Shown here in pieces: positions 1-9,423 of a stretch of 64,000 bases of DNA (the first letter of the stretch is position 1; each line of letters starts with the position of its first letter). This DNA is from Paenibacillus puerhi (GTDB lineage Bacteria > Bacillota > Bacilli > Paenibacillales > NBRC-103111). The position numbers and the translations under genes are program-made. Under the pieces are notes generated by a model, which saw nothing but the letters and a program-made list of their open reading frames with translations, searched no databases and was not told the DNA's origin. The DNA lies in assembly GCF_009846885.1 (NCBI RefSeq), contig NZ_WUWM01000008.1, positions 124,001-188,000 on the forward strand, written 5' to 3'.

Positions 1-269
1 GCAAGGCTAATCCGAATGCCCGTATTTTATATATCGGACTGTATCATCCGTTCCTGGATCTGGATCAGAACCGGGCAGGAGCACCCATCGTTCAGCGCTG
101 GAATACGGCTGCCTTCGACATAGCCAGCCGCTATCCGAACATCACAATCGTGCCGACCTATGACTTATTCGAGCTGCAGGGGACGCGATTTTTGTACACG
201 GATCACTTCCATCCGAACCAGCAGGGCTACGAGCGTATAGCCGACCGGATTGCGAAAATCTTGGAATAG
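1..269 (+). CDS. SGNH/GDSL-type esterase, C-terminal fragment
   Basis: The reading frame open from base 3 gives the last 88 residues of a protein that starts left of the window and stops at TAG 267-269. Near its end lies DHFHPNQQGYERIAD, which fits block V (DxxH) of the SGNH/GDSL hydrolase superfamily, where Asp and His complete the Ser-His-Asp triad. The nucleophile block is outside the window, so activity cannot be checked. Such proteins are usually secreted or surface esterases acting on acyl or acetyl groups. The next gene starts 26 bases downstream on the same strand, so they may share an operon. Family is fairly sure, substrate unknown. Confidence 0.8.
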   Translation, partial: KANPNARILYIGLYHPFLDLDQNRAGAPIVQRWNTAAFDIASRYPNITIVPTYDLFELQGTRFLYTDHFHPNQQGYERIADRIAKILE

Positions 270-295
270 TCGATTAGACGTAAGGAGAGAGCGGC

Positions 296-1273
296 ATGGA
301 ACAAGCGGCAAAGAAGGGCAGGGACGCCGAGATCGTCCTATCGGTCGAGGGCGTGAAGAAGAAAATCGGCAAGCGCTTGATCATTAAAGGGATCTCGTTC
401 GATGTGCGGGCAGGCGAAATTTTCGGTTTCCTGGGGCCCAACGGTTCAGGCAAAACGACTACGATCCGCATGCTCGTCGGACTCATTGCTCCGACGGAGG
501 GCTCCATTCATATTTGCGGATATAACGTATTTAAGCAGCATGAAGAGGCGCTGCAATACGTGGGCTGTATCGTTGAAAATCCGGAGCTGTATCCGTATTT
601 GACCGGTTGGGAAAATCTGGAGCAGTTCGCCCGAATGCTACCTGGCGTGGGCGAGCGACGGATTCGCGAGGTCGTGGAAATTGTCGGGATGGATGGGCGC
701 ATTCATGACCGGGTCAAGACGTATTCGCTCGGGATGAGGCAGCGGCTGGGCATCGCGCAGGCGCTGCTGAACGATCCTAAGCTGCTGATCCTGGACGAGC
801 CGACCAATGGCCTCGACCCGCAAGGGATCAAGGAGCTGCGCGAGTTTATCCGCAAGCTGTCCGAAACCGGGCTCAGTCTGTTTGTCTCCAGCCATCTGCT
901 TAGCGAGATCCAGCAGCTGTGCGACCGGGTAGCGATCATCAGCCGCGGCGAGGTAATCCAGGTAGGCGAGGTGGATGCGCTCGTGGACCATAGCCAGACG
1001 ACGGTCGTATGGACCGTCAGCCCGCCGGAGAAAGCGCTGCAGGTTCTGCAAGCTTTTCCGTATGCGCAGGGGCAAGGCATGTCGGTGGATGAGGCGCCTG
1101 GCTTGGATGGGATGACCACGGCGCGCATCGTCACACAGCTGACGGACGAAGCGATACCGCTGCTGTCGCGGCAGCTGGTGGAGGCCGGGGTAGAGCTGCA
1201 TGGGATCGAGCGGAAGAACCCTACCCTGGAGGACTTATTTTTGCTGCTGACGGAGGGTGAGCGAATTGGCTAG
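296..1273 (+). CDS. ABC transporter ATP-binding protein (BcrA/CcmA type)
   Basis: ATPase subunit of an ABC-2 type exporter, 325 residues. Walker A GPNGSGKTT lies near residue 48, the signature LGMRQR near 145 and Walker B LLILDEPTNGLD near 162, followed by the H-loop region SSHLLSEI. About 100 residues after the nucleotide-binding domain form the extension typical of BcrA-like drug or lantibiotic self-protection ATPases. The ATG follows an AAGGAGAG ribosome site. The permease gene overlaps its 3' end, so the two form one two-component exporter. The substrate cannot be read from the sequence; antimicrobial peptide resistance is only one option for this family. Confidence 0.93.
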   Translation: MEQAAKKGRDAEIVLSVEGVKKKIGKRLIIKGISFDVRAGEIFGFLGPNGSGKTTTIRMLVGLIAPTEGSIHICGYNVFKQHEEALQYVGCIVENPELYPYLTGWENLEQFARMLPGVGERRIREVVEIVGMDGRIHDRVKTYSLGMRQRLGIAQALLNDPKLLILDEPTNGLDPQGIKELREFIRKLSETGLSLFVSSHLLSEIQQLCDRVAIISRGEVIQVGEVDALVDHSQTTVVWTVSPPEKALQVLQAFPYAQGQGMSVDEAPGLDGMTTARIVTQLTDEAIPLLSRQLVEAGVELHGIERKNPTLEDLFLLLTEGERIG

Positions 1274-2258
1274 CTTGTACAGCCTGGTGATGAATGAGAG
1301 CATTAAAATGATTAAGAAGAAACGTCTGCTCGTCGTCCTGCTCATCCTCGCGGCGATCATTCCGATGTTTACCTATGCGCAGATGAAGGTATCGCAAAAT
1401 ACGCTGAAGCAGTTCGGCACAACGGACTGGAGAGCGGAGCAGCGTCAGAAGATCGCCGATTACACAAGAAGGCTGGGCAGCGCAAGGCTGCCGGATGAAT
1501 GGAAGCAGCGCGTTCAGGTCGAGGTCAAGATCGCCCAGTACTATCTGGATAAAGATGTGAATCCCGCGTCGCCGAACGGGGTAACCTTTACAGTAGAATT
1601 TATCCAGAATGCGGTCGGTCTGTTTATCCCCCTGATGGTGATGGTCATCGCAGCGGATATCGTTTCGGGCGAGCATACAAGCGGTACGATCAAGCTGCTG
1701 CTGACGCGTCCGGTCCCAAGGCGAAGGGTGCTGCTTAGCAAGCTGATCTGTCTGGTGCTGTTTTCTTCCGTGATTGTCGTTGCGACAGCCCTGCTCAGCT
1801 ATCTCATATCGGGTCTGTTCTTCGGATACGGGGGATGGGATCTGCCGAGGCTGATCGGCTTTTCGGTAACGGGGACGGACGTTGATTTTTCCCGGGTGCG
1901 TGTGGTGGATCAGTGGTTCTATCTGCTGCTGGAGCTTGGCCTTGTTTGGTTCGCCGCCGTATCGGTAGCGCTGATGACGATGATGGTGTCGGTGCTTGTA
2001 CGCTCCACGGCAGCGGGGATGGGGGTCATGCTGGCCGTTCTTATATCAGGCACGATCTTGACGAATATGGTATCCTCATGGGAGACGGCGAAGTACTTTT
2101 TTATGGTGAATCTGGACCTGACGAAGTATTTGACCGGAGGGCTTCCTCCGATCGAAGGCATGAATTTACCGTTCTCACTGACGGTCTTATGCGTCTGGGT
2201 CTTGCTGTCGATCTTCGTATCCTTTGCGGTATTTACGAAAAAAGATGTGTTGAACTAA
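1257..2258 (+). CDS. ABC-2 type transporter permease
   Basis: Membrane partner of the preceding ATPase, up to 333 residues. A first membrane span (about residues 23-42) is followed by a roughly 70-residue extracytoplasmic loop and then five hydrophobic spans, the usual layout of NosY/BcrB-like ABC-2 permeases. It includes the cytoplasmic segment SGTIKLLLTRPVPRRR, typical of the family. The start is uncertain: GTG 1257 touches the GGAGG at 1252-1256, too close to use it, whereas TTG 1266 sits nine bases from it and is the better start. Either way the gene overlaps the ATPase gene. Substrate unknown. Confidence 0.9.
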   Translation: MSELASLYSLVMNESIKMIKKKRLLVVLLILAAIIPMFTYAQMKVSQNTLKQFGTTDWRAEQRQKIADYTRRLGSARLPDEWKQRVQVEVKIAQYYLDKDVNPASPNGVTFTVEFIQNAVGLFIPLMVMVIAADIVSGEHTSGTIKLLLTRPVPRRRVLLSKLICLVLFSSVIVVATALLSYLISGLFFGYGGWDLPRLIGFSVTGTDVDFSRVRVVDQWFYLLLELGLVWFAAVSVALMTMMVSVLVRSTAAGMGVMLAVLISGTILTNMVSSWETAKYFFMVNLDLTKYLTGGLPPIEGMNLPFSLTVLCVWVLLSIFVSFAVFTKKDVLN

Positions 2259-2277
2259 TCCGTTCAAATGTTATAAT
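2250..2277 (+). promoter_or_regulatory. sigma-A-like promoter of parE-parC
   Basis: TTGAAC (2250-2255), a 16-base spacer and a perfect TATAAT (2272-2277). It overlaps the permease stop codon and lies about 46 bases before the parE ATG. A TTGAAC/GTTCAA inverted repeat covers the -35 and spacer. Confidence 0.65.
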
Positions 2278-2323
2278 GCTTCATAGTTGAATGGTTGACT
2301 TAACAGGTTTTAGGAGGCTTTCG

Positions 2324-4297
2324 ATGACGGATCAACTCGATTTGGTTGAAAACACGCGGACGGCGGCGGCCGACTACGGAGCAGACGATATTCAAGTGCT
2401 CGAAGGGCTAGTGGCGGTGCGCAAGCGTCCCGGGATGTATATCGGCAGCACCAGCTCATCGGGCTTGCATCATCTGGTCTGGGAAATCGTGGACAATGCG
2501 GTGGACGAGCATCTCGCCAAGCATTGCTCGCAGATCGACGTAATTATTCATAAGGACCAGTCCGTAACGGTGCAGGATAATGGCCGGGGGATTCCTACGG
2601 GCATACATAAGACGGGAGTACCGACCCCCCAGGTCGTCTTCACCATCTTGCATGCGGGCGGCAAGTTCGGAGGCGGAGGCTACAAGAAATCGGGCGGCCT
2701 CCATGGGGTCGGTGCATCGGTGACGAATGCGCTGTCCGAGTGGCTTGAGGTTGAAATTTACCGCGATGGCAAAGTACATCGCCAGCGGTTCGAATATTGG
2801 GTGGATGAAACGGGCAAGGAGCATGTGGGAGAGCCCGTGACTGGACTTGAAGTGATCGGGAATACCCGGAAAACTGGCACTAAAGTAACGTTTAGACCGG
2901 ATAAACGCGTATTCCAGAACGGTACGACGATTATTTACGACACGCTCGCTGAACGTCTTCAGGAGATCGCTTTCCTGAATTCCGGGCTGAAGGTCACGCT
3001 CACGGACCAGCGCAGCGACAAGGAAGACATCTTCCAGTACGAAGGCGGGGCTAGCCAATTCGTGCAGTTCTTGAACGAGGACAAAAGCGTGCTGCACGAC
3101 GTCATTCACTTTGCCGCAGATAAGGATGAGATCGAGGTGGAGGTCGCTCTGCAATATAATGACGGCTACACGGAAACGATCGTATCGTTCGTCAACTCGA
3201 TTCCTACCCGCGGCGGCGGAACGCACGAAACCGGCTTCAAAACGGCCTATACCCGGGTGATGAATGAGTATGCCCGAAAAACAGGTCTGCTCAAGGAAAA
3301 GGAAAAAAATCTGGACGGTCAAGATCTTCGCGAGGGACTGATGGCCGTCATCAATATCAAGATGGGCGAGGTCGAATTCGTCGGCCAGACCAAGGACCAG
3401 CTCGGCAGCGCCTCGGCGCGGAGCGCGGTGGATTCGGTCGTTGCCGACAAAATGTCGGTATTTCTGGAGGAGAATCCCCAGACGGCGCAGATGGTGATGA
3501 AGAAGGCTATCCAGTCGGCCAAGGCGCGCGAGGCGGCCCGCAAAGCGAGGGAAGAGGTGCGCAGCGGCAAGAAGGGCAAGAGCGAGAGCTCGAACCTCGG
3601 CGGCAAGCTGACGCCGGCCCAATCGAAGGATGCGAGCCGCAACGAGCTGTTCATCGTCGAAGGCGATTCCGCCGGAGGCTCGGCCAAGCAAGGAAGGGAT
3701 TCCAAGCATCAGGCGATCCTGCCGCTGAAGGGCAAGCCGATGAACCCGGAGAAGGCCAAGCTTCTCGATATTATGAAGAATGATGAATACAAGGCGATTA
3801 TCTCCGCTATCGGAGCGGGAGTAGGACCGGAGTTCGAGGTGTCGGAGAGCAATTATGCCAAAATTATCATTATGACGGATGCCGATACCGACGGCGCTCA
3901 TATCCAGGTGCTGCTGCTGACGTTCTTCTACCGGTACATGAAGCCGCTGATCGATGCCGGCAAAATCTATATCGCTCAGCCGCCTCTGTTCAAGGTCACC
4001 AAAAAAGCAGGCAAGGCGAGCACGGTGAATTATGCGTGGACGGACGAACAGCTGCACGAGCTGACCAAAAAGCTGGGGAAAAATGTCGAGCTTCAGCGCT
4101 ACAAGGGGCTGGGTGAGATGAACCCTGACCAATTGTGGGAGACGACGATGGACCCGGCGACCCGAACGCTGCTTCAGGTTCAGATCGACGACGCAGCCAA
4201 AGCGGAGCGCCGCGTATCTACGCTGATGGGCGACAAGGTCGATCCCCGCAAGCGCTGGATTATCGAGAACGTCGACTTCACCGAATATGAAGAATAA
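2324..4297 (+). CDS. parE: DNA topoisomerase IV subunit B
   Basis: ATPase subunit of topoisomerase IV, which with ParC decatenates daughter chromosomes; 657 residues. The GHKL ATPase part shows NAVDE, GRGIP and a [17 protein letters not shown] loop. The Toprim part shows [14 protein letters not shown] and the metal-binding DADTDGAH, and the end has YKGLGEMNP. It lacks the long insertion found in some GyrB proteins and is followed by parC. An in-frame ATG at 2291 has no ribosome site, while ATG 2324 lies six bases after GGAGG (2313-2317), so the latter is chosen. A Lys-rich insert (about 415-435) precedes the Toprim motif. Target of aminocoumarin-type inhibitors as a family. Confidence 0.96.
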   Translation: MTDQLDLVENTRTAAADYGADDIQVLEGLVAVRKRPGMYIGSTSSSGLHHLVWEIVDNAVDEHLAKHCSQIDVIIHKDQSVTVQDNGRGIPTGIHKTGVPTPQVVFTILHAGGKFGGGGYKKSGGLHGVGASVTNALSEWLEVEIYRDGKVHRQRFEYWVDETGKEHVGEPVTGLEVIGNTRKTGTKVTFRPDKRVFQNGTTIIYDTLAERLQEIAFLNSGLKVTLTDQRSDKEDIFQYEGGASQFVQFLNEDKSVLHDVIHFAADKDEIEVEVALQYNDGYTETIVSFVNSIPTRGGGTHETGFKTAYTRVMNEYARKTGLLKEKEKNLDGQDLREGLMAVINIKMGEVEFVGQTKDQLGSASARSAVDSVVADKMSVFLEENPQTAQMVMKKAIQSAKAREAARKAREEVRSGKKGKSESSNLGGKLTPAQSKDASRNELFIVEGDSAGGSAKQGRDSKHQAILPLKGKPMNPEKAKLLDIMKNDEYKAIISAIGAGVGPEFEVSESNYAKIIIMTDADTDGAHIQVLLLTFFYRYMKPLIDAGKIYIAQPPLFKVTKKAGKASTVNYAWTDEQLHELTKKLGKNVELQRYKGLGEMNPDQLWETTMDPATRTLLQVQIDDAAKAERRVSTLMGDKVDPRKRWIIENVDFTEYEE

Positions 4298-4311
4298 GCG
4301 GGGGGCAGCAA

Positions 4312-6750
4312 GTGACTATACTTGAAAACTTTTTGCCGGCCTTTCTGGAAGAGGTTGTTGGCGACCGCTTCGGCCGGTATTCCAAATACATCATTCAAGA
4401 CCGCGCCATCCCTGATGTGCGCGACGGGCTAAAGCCCGTGCAGCGGCGTATTTTGTACGCCATGTACGATGCCGGCAATACGCCGGACAAGCCATACCGC
4501 AAATCCGCGAAAACCGTCGGAGATGTGATGGGCAACTACCATCCGCATGGAGATTCCTCGATCTACGAAGGCATGGTGCGGATGGCCCAGCCTTGGAAGA
4601 TGGGCCACGTGCTTGTGGACGGACACGGCAACTGGGGCTCGATGGATGATGACCCGGCGGCTGCTATGCGATATACGGAAGCTCGCTTGTCCGAGATCGC
4701 CTTGGAGCTGCTTCGCGATATCGAGAAGCGTACCGTCCAGTTCAAGGATAATTTCGATAATACGACGAAGGAGCCGGTCGTACTGCCGGCGCGTTTTCCC
4801 AACCTGCTCGTGAACGGCGTCAGCGGGATCTCCTCCGGCTTCGCTACGGAAATTCCGCCGCATAATCTGCGCGAGGTAATCGATGCCTGCATTGCGCTGA
4901 TCGAACGCCCCGACAGCACGCTGGAGCAGATCATGACGGTCGTCAAAGGCCCCGACTTTCCGACAGGCGGCATCATTATGGGCACGGAAGGCATCCGCGA
5001 GGCTTACCGGACAGGCCGGGGGCGTATCTACTTGCGTTCCAAAACCGCGATCGAGGATATGCGCGGCGGCAGACAGCAGATCGTCATCACCGAGATTCCT
5101 TATCAGGTCGTGAAGTCGCGTCTCGTCACGGCGATGGAGAACATCCGGCTGGAGAAGAAGATCGAAGGAATCGCCGAGGTCCGCGACGAGAGCGGCCGGG
5201 ATGGACTGCGTATCGTCATCGAACTGAAGAAGGAGGCCGATGCGCAGGGCGTTCTGGCTTATCTGCTCAAGAAGACGGATCTGCAGGTGGCCTATAGCTT
5301 CAACATGGTAGCTATCGTCAACAAGACGCCGAAACAGCTGGGCTTGCTGGATATGCTCCATGCCTACATCGGTCATCAGAAGGAAGTTGTCACCTTCCGC
5401 TCGCGATATGAGCTGGAGAAGGCCGAGGACCGGGCCCATGTGCTGGAAGGTTTGGTGAAGGCGCTCAATATTTTGGACGATGTGATCGCCACGATCAAAG
5501 CTTCGAAAAATCGGCTTGACGCTCAGAATAACCTGGTCGCGAAGTTCGGGTTCACCGAGCGCCAGGCGGATGCTATTCTTACGCTCCAGCTGTACCGTTT
5601 GACCAATCTGGAGATTCATTCTCTGGAGAAGGATTTGAAGGATGTACAGAAAACGATCTCGTATCTACAGGGCATTCTCGGAAGCGAGAAGAAGCTGCTG
5701 GCGGTCATTAAGGACGAAATCTCGCAGATCCGCGACAAATATGGCATTGCCCGCCGCTCGGGCATACAGGATGAGGTAGAGGAGCTGAAGGTTAACCTTC
5801 AGGTCATGGTCACGTCCGAGGATGTCTTCGTATCGTTGTCCCATGAAGGCTATATCAAGCGGACAGGCAAGCTCTCCTTCATCCGCTCCGGCGGAGAGAT
5901 CGATAAGACCGGTCTCAAGGAAGGCGATTACTTGCGGCATCTGTTCGATGTCAATACGCTGGATAACCTGCTAATCTTCACCCAGAAGGGGCAGTATTTC
6001 CTTCTACCGGTGCACCAGATCCCGGAATACAAGTGGAAGGACAACGGAACGGCTATCGTCAATGTCATTCCGATTCCGAAGGATGACAAGATCGTCAACG
6101 TCATTCCGCTGAAGGATTTCGAGGAGTCGGGCAAATCGCTGCTCTTCTTCACCCGCAAGGGGCAGGTGAAGCGGACGGAGCTGAAGGAATATGCGAAGAG
6201 CCGTGCTAACGGTATCGTCGCATGCAAAGTGGGGGATCAGGATGCCGTCATGAATGTGCTTCTCAGCTCGGGTCATGCGGATATTTTGCTGGTGACCAAG
6301 CAAGCGATGGCTATTCGCTTCAAGGAAGACGAGGTCAATCCGATGGGACGCGCGGCGACCGGGGTACGCGGGATGCTGCTGAAGGACGATGACGAGATTG
6401 TCGCTGCAGAGCTCATCGAAGGCTACGAGGGCGAAGTGGTCGTCATCACGGATCTTGGCTACGCAAAGCGCTCGCTGGTAGCGGATTACCCGCTTCAGGG
6501 CCGCGGCGGCAAAGGTATCCAGACCTTTGAGTTCAAGGAAGGCAAGGGCGTGAAGCCGAACGGCGCCCATCTGCTAGGCGCATTCACTGTGAAGGAACCG
6601 TTCGAGATCACGGCGATCCTGAGCAATGGGGAAAAGGCGACCTTCTCGACCGAGTTAACGCCGCTTGAAGACCGCAAGTCGAAAGGCAAGGCTCTTGTAC
6701 CGGGAGCGAACAAGACGAATGGGGTCGTTGATTTGGTGAAGTTCACTTAA
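4312..6750 (+). CDS. parC: DNA topoisomerase IV subunit A
   Basis: DNA breakage-reunion subunit of topoisomerase IV, 812 residues. The winged-helix catalytic domain contains [11 protein letters not shown], the quinolone-determining region [20 protein letters not shown] and the active-site Tyr121 in [10 protein letters not shown] coiled-coil tower follows (about 360-480), then a C-terminal beta-pinwheel with repeated blocks such as FTRKGQVKR. It lacks a clear GyrA box, and the parE gene lies 14 bases upstream, which together favour ParC over GyrA. The start is GTG 4312 after a G-rich site. The stop codon overlaps, tail to tail, the stop of the minus-strand gene that follows. At serine-bearing HPHGDSS the quinolone region looks wild type. 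Confidence 0.95.
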   Translation: MTILENFLPAFLEEVVGDRFGRYSKYIIQDRAIPDVRDGLKPVQRRILYAMYDAGNTPDKPYRKSAKTVGDVMGNYHPHGDSSIYEGMVRMAQPWKMGHVLVDGHGNWGSMDDDPAAAMRYTEARLSEIALELLRDIEKRTVQFKDNFDNTTKEPVVLPARFPNLLVNGVSGISSGFATEIPPHNLREVIDACIALIERPDSTLEQIMTVVKGPDFPTGGIIMGTEGIREAYRTGRGRIYLRSKTAIEDMRGGRQQIVITEIPYQVVKSRLVTAMENIRLEKKIEGIAEVRDESGRDGLRIVIELKKEADAQGVLAYLLKKTDLQVAYSFNMVAIVNKTPKQLGLLDMLHAYIGHQKEVVTFRSRYELEKAEDRAHVLEGLVKALNILDDVIATIKASKNRLDAQNNLVAKFGFTERQADAILTLQLYRLTNLEIHSLEKDLKDVQKTISYLQGILGSEKKLLAVIKDEISQIRDKYGIARRSGIQDEVEELKVNLQVMVTSEDVFVSLSHEGYIKRTGKLSFIRSGGEIDKTGLKEGDYLRHLFDVNTLDNLLIFTQKGQYFLLPVHQIPEYKWKDNGTAIVNVIPIPKDDKIVNVIPLKDFEESGKSLLFFTRKGQVKRTELKEYAKSRANGIVACKVGDQDAVMNVLLSSGHADILLVTKQAMAIRFKEDEVNPMGRAATGVRGMLLKDDDEIVAAELIEGYEGEVVVITDLGYAKRSLVADYPLQGRGGKGIQTFEFKEGKGVKPNGAHLLGAFTVKEPFEITAILSNGEKATFSTELTPLEDRKSKGKALVPGANKTNGVVDLVKFT

Positions 6751-6914
6751 TCATAGCTTGAGTAGGTCGGCTCTTGCCTCTCAAGCAGCTCCAGCATCAT
6801 TTCCAATACGGCCCACACCGGCATCGAATCGTCCAGACGTTCGAGCCAGTGCGGGTCTTTGATGATGCCTTTTTGCAAGGCCGCTTCTCCGATTTTTTCT
6901 TTCCAGGCTTCCAT
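6747..6914 (-). CDS. small acidic protein of unknown function
   Basis: A 55-residue reading frame beginning at ATG 6914-6912, preceded by AAAGGAG with eight bases spacing, which is a convincing translation start; a longer in-frame extension upstream lacks one. The product is acidic, Trp- and Met-rich ([20 protein letters not shown]) and probably helical, with no signal peptide or Cys. It converges on parC and shares the bases of both stop codons (TTAA at 6747-6750). I do not recognise the family. The strong ribosome site makes a real gene likely. Confidence 0.6.
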   Translation of the reverse strand: MEAWKEKIGEAALQKGIIKDPHWLERLDDSMPVWAVLEMMLELLERQEPTYSSYD

Positions 6915-7046
6915 GGGCTTCACTCCTTTACAAGGATTGACAAGCTGCGCATCTGGGCGAATATCCTGTCTGCAATATATGTTGAAGCCCGTCAAAAGGT
7001 ACCTCATTTTATCGTTTGATGTCTTAAAATATTTAGGTCATTAACC

Positions 7047-7075
7047 TTTAAAAGAGCGATAAGGGATGTTATAAT
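7047..7075 (+). promoter_or_regulatory. promoter of the MarR gene with flanking inverted repeat
   Basis: TTTAAA (7047-7052), 17 bases, TATAAT (7070-7075). The element is flanked by a perfect 8-base inverted repeat, TATCGTTT at 7010-7017 and AAACGATA at 7081-7088, which could be operator half-sites for autoregulation (inference). Confidence 0.5.
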
Positions 7076-7108
7076 TAGGAAAACGATAGGATTCCGGGAG
7101 TGATGGCT

Positions 7109-7522
7109 ATGGTAACTCAGGATTTCGCCAAATTATGGTGGAAGTTATCCAAAGATTTGCGTACGCATATGGAAACAGAGCTTTCGCCAGGCTTGACGGA
7201 GGGTCAGCTGACGGTGTTGGAGCTGCTTATGTATTCCGGCTCGCCGAAAATGAAGCCTTCCGATTTCATCGAATATTTGACGACGACGCCTGCGGCTATC
7301 ACAACGCTGCTGGACCGGATGGAGAAAAACGGCTTGATCGCGCGAGAACGGGATGAAAAGGACCGGCGTATCGTATGGGTGCTGGTCACCGAGCGGGGAC
7401 GTGCGGAATGTGCGAGAGGGATGGAGATTCGCGAGCAATTTTTACAGCAGTATTTGGGACGGATCTCCTCTCATAATCAGCAACTGCTTGTGTATCTGCT
7501 CGGCAAAGTTGCCAACGCCTAG
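7109..7522 (+). CDS. MarR-family transcriptional regulator
   Basis: Winged-helix DNA-binding repressor of the MarR family, 137 residues from ATG 7109. The fold is visible as TEGQLTVLELL, the recognition helix region KPSDFIEYLTTTPAAITTLLDRMEKNG and the wing ERDEKDRRIVWVLVTERG with the family's Asp-Arg pair. Helices at both ends would form the dimer interface. Three in-frame starts lie close together (GTG 7100, ATG 7103, ATG 7109); only 7109 is properly spaced (eight bases) from GGAG 7097-7100. It is monocistronic, with its own promoter and a strong terminator. Target genes and ligand are unknown. Confidence 0.9.
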   Translation: MVTQDFAKLWWKLSKDLRTHMETELSPGLTEGQLTVLELLMYSGSPKMKPSDFIEYLTTTPAAITTLLDRMEKNGLIARERDEKDRRIVWVLVTERGRAECARGMEIREQFLQQYLGRISSHNQQLLVYLLGKVANA

Positions 7523-7553
7523 CCTAAGCCGATGGACAGACGAACATTTCGTG

Positions 7554-7600
7554 CATACAAAAAGCCTGGAGTCCGGTAAAGACTCCAGGCTTTTTGTATG
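7554..7600. terminator. bidirectional terminator between marR-type gene and rRNA/tRNA modification operon
   Basis: Perfect 20-base arms, 7554-7573 and 7581-7600, around the loop CGGTAAA. The outer part of each arm supplies A and T runs, so it can stop transcription of the convergent genes on both strands. Confidence 0.9.
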
Positions 7601-7640
7601 GACTCCCATAAAGGTCAAGTCGTAAACCTGCCAGCACGGA

Positions 7641-8336
7641 TCAGGATCGCTCATCCCAGAGCTGCCACGGATAGCTCCGGGGCGGCAGGGATTGGAACCG
7701 AAGCGCCTCCTTGGTCACAGGATGATCGAAGGCAAGAGCGGTCGACCAGAGCGAAATTTGCTGCCCCGGGACCGCATGTTGACCGCCGTAGCGCTGGTCG
7801 CCGACAAGCGGACAGCCGATCGCCGCGAACTGTACGCGGATCTGGTGAGGCCGTCCGGTATGCAGCTCTACCTCCACAAGCGACAGGCCCTCCTGTGTGG
7901 ACAGCAGCCGGTAGTCGAGGACCGCCTCCTTAGCACCGGCTCGCTCGGCCGCGACGACGGCGACCATGTTCGTGCTCGTGTCCTTAAGGAGGTGGTGGCG
8001 CAGCGTGCCCGCAGCGGTCGAAGGCTTCCCATGGAGGACCGCCCGATACTGCTTGCGTATGTTCCGCGTCCTCATGGCATCGGAGAGCCTGGAGGCTGCC
8101 TTGGAGGTTTTGGCGAACACCATGACGCCGCCGACCGGGCGGTCCAGACGGTGGACAAGCCCCAGGAACACATTGCCGGGCTTGCCGTGGCGATGCTTCA
8201 AGTCGGACTTGATCAGCGTCAGCAGATCCGGGTCCCGGGAATCATCCTCCTGGGTAGGGACGTTCGGCGGCTTGACTACGACGATGACGTGGTTGTCTTC
8301 ATACAAGACGGGAATAGGAGGAGCGCTCCCTGCCAT
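7641..8336 (-). CDS. RluA-family RNA pseudouridine synthase
   Basis: Converts specific uridines in rRNA or tRNA to pseudouridine, 231 residues. The catalytic motif HRLDRPVGGVMVFAKT (with the active Asp) lies near residue 85, and later family motifs ELHTGRPHQIRVQFA and PLVGDQRYGG are intact. It has no S4 RNA-binding domain at the N-terminus, so it is a short RluA/RluC-type protein; the exact target base cannot be told. ATG 8336 is chosen because GGGAGG precedes it by seven bases; a 15-base longer start would swallow that site. The upstream methyltransferase gene ends two bases before this ATG, implying translational coupling. Confidence 0.92.
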   Translation of the reverse strand: MAGSAPPIPVLYEDNHVIVVVKPPNVPTQEDDSRDPDLLTLIKSDLKHRHGKPGNVFLGLVHRLDRPVGGVMVFAKTSKAASRLSDAMRTRNIRKQYRAVLHGKPSTAAGTLRHHLLKDTSTNMVAVVAAERAGAKEAVLDYRLLSTQEGLSLVEVELHTGRPHQIRVQFAAIGCPLVGDQRYGGQHAVPGQQISLWSTALAFDHPVTKEALRFQSLPPRSYPWQLWDERS

Positions 8337-8338
8337 CG

Positions 8339-9235
8339 TTAAGCCTCCCACCGGCCCAGGATGCCGCAGGGCAAGGAGAGGCTAGATGCCGTGATCGGCA
8401 GCCCGATCTCGCCGCAGGTGATCGAGCCTCCGTACGAGCGGCCGAGCGAGAGCGACAGCACATTCTTGAGGACGGTCGCCGAGATGCCGGTCGTATACGA
8501 GTTGATCAGCATGAAGAGCGGCTTATCCGTCATGATGCTCATGCAGGACTCGACGAACGGGTACAGATTCGTCTCCAGCTTCCAGGTCTCGCCGTTCGGT
8601 CCCCGGCCGTACGAAGGCGGGTCCATGATGATGGCGTCGTACTTGCTGCCCCGGCGCTGCTCGCGCTGGACGAACTTAAACACGTCATCGGTGATGAAGC
8701 GGACAGGCCGGTCTCCGAGCCCCGATAAGTGCAGGTTTTCCTTCGCCCACGTCACGACCCCCTTGGAAGCATCGACATGGCAAACCTCGGCGCCCGCGTA
8801 TGCGCAGGCGACGGAAGCGCCTCCCGTATACGCGAACAGATTGAGGACGCGGATCATGCGGCCGGCGCCCTGAATTTTATCGATCATCCAAGCCCAGTTG
8901 ACCGCTTGCTCCGGGAACAGCCCGGTATGCTTGAAGCTGGTCGGCTTGATATGGAAGGATAGGTCGCGGTAGCCGATCGTCCACCGCTCCGGAAGCTGCT
9001 TCTTGTATTCCCATTGCCCGCCGCCGCTGGAGCTGCGGTGGTAGTGGGCATCCGCATTGCGCCAATCGGCGGTTTCCTTGGCCAGCGGCCAGATGATCTG
9101 CGGGTCGGGTCTGCGCAGGACGATATTCCCCCAGCGCTCCAGCTTTTCGCCTTCGCCCGTATCTAATAGTTCATAATCTTTCCAATCCGTAGCTGCAAAC
9201 ATGCTTTCAGTCCATCCTTCTGTTTTCGTATTCAT
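8339..9235 (-). CDS. class I SAM-dependent methyltransferase, RlmI/RlmK-like
   Basis: Probable RNA methyltransferase of about 298 residues. The SAM-binding motif VLNLFAYTGGASVACAYAGA lies mid-protein, followed by the acidic VDASKG and the catalytic-type DPPSYGRG motif shared with the RlmI/YccW rRNA cytosine or guanine methyltransferases. The start is not certain: ATG 9235 has no obvious ribosome site, and ATG 9202, just before AATDWKDYELLDTG, is an alternative with AAGGA some 12 bases upstream. It lies directly ahead of a pseudouridine synthase gene on the same strand with a two-base gap, so the pair looks like an RNA-modification operon. Target RNA unknown. Confidence 0.85.
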   Translation of the reverse strand: MNTKTEGWTESMFAATDWKDYELLDTGEGEKLERWGNIVLRRPDPQIIWPLAKETADWRNADAHYHRSSSGGGQWEYKKQLPERWTIGYRDLSFHIKPTSFKHTGLFPEQAVNWAWMIDKIQGAGRMIRVLNLFAYTGGASVACAYAGAEVCHVDASKGVVTWAKENLHLSGLGDRPVRFITDDVFKFVQREQRRGSKYDAIIMDPPSYGRGPNGETWKLETNLYPFVESCMSIMTDKPLFMLINSYTTGISATVLKNVLSLSLGRSYGGSITCGEIGLPITASSLSLPCGILGRWEA

Positions 9236-9365
9236 GCAGGCTTGGTAGCAGCAAGCGAAGCGTTGCGTTGCTTAACCAGCCCTAGCCATTCTGTCTATTT
9301 TACATGAATTCCGCTTTCGATTCCACTTTTTCCCCCGCAGGGACGACGCTTTTCCCGCATATAGG

Positions 9366-9398
9366 AAGAACGCCCGCTCCCAGGGAGCGGACGTTCTT
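9366..9398 (-). terminator. terminator hairpin of the foldase gene
   Basis: Arms 9366-9381 and 9383-9398 pair over 16 positions (one G-U on the transcribed strand) around a single base, so the tip must open. It lies just after the end of the minus-strand foldase gene. The T run is weak. Confidence 0.55.
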
Positions 9399-9423
9399 GA
9401 CGGGGTTGAATGAATGGCCGGGC

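Noticed and set aside
2456-4132. Long open frame on the minus strand opposite parE
   Set aside because: Its translation is low-complexity and Arg/His/Leu-rich, with no start signal; parE is certain. It is an effect of GC-rich codon use. The same holds for the long minus-strand frames opposite parC and the glg genes.
7692-8342. Open frame on the plus strand opposite the RluA-type gene
   Set aside because: No ribosome site and no domain; the minus-strand protein carries all family motifs.
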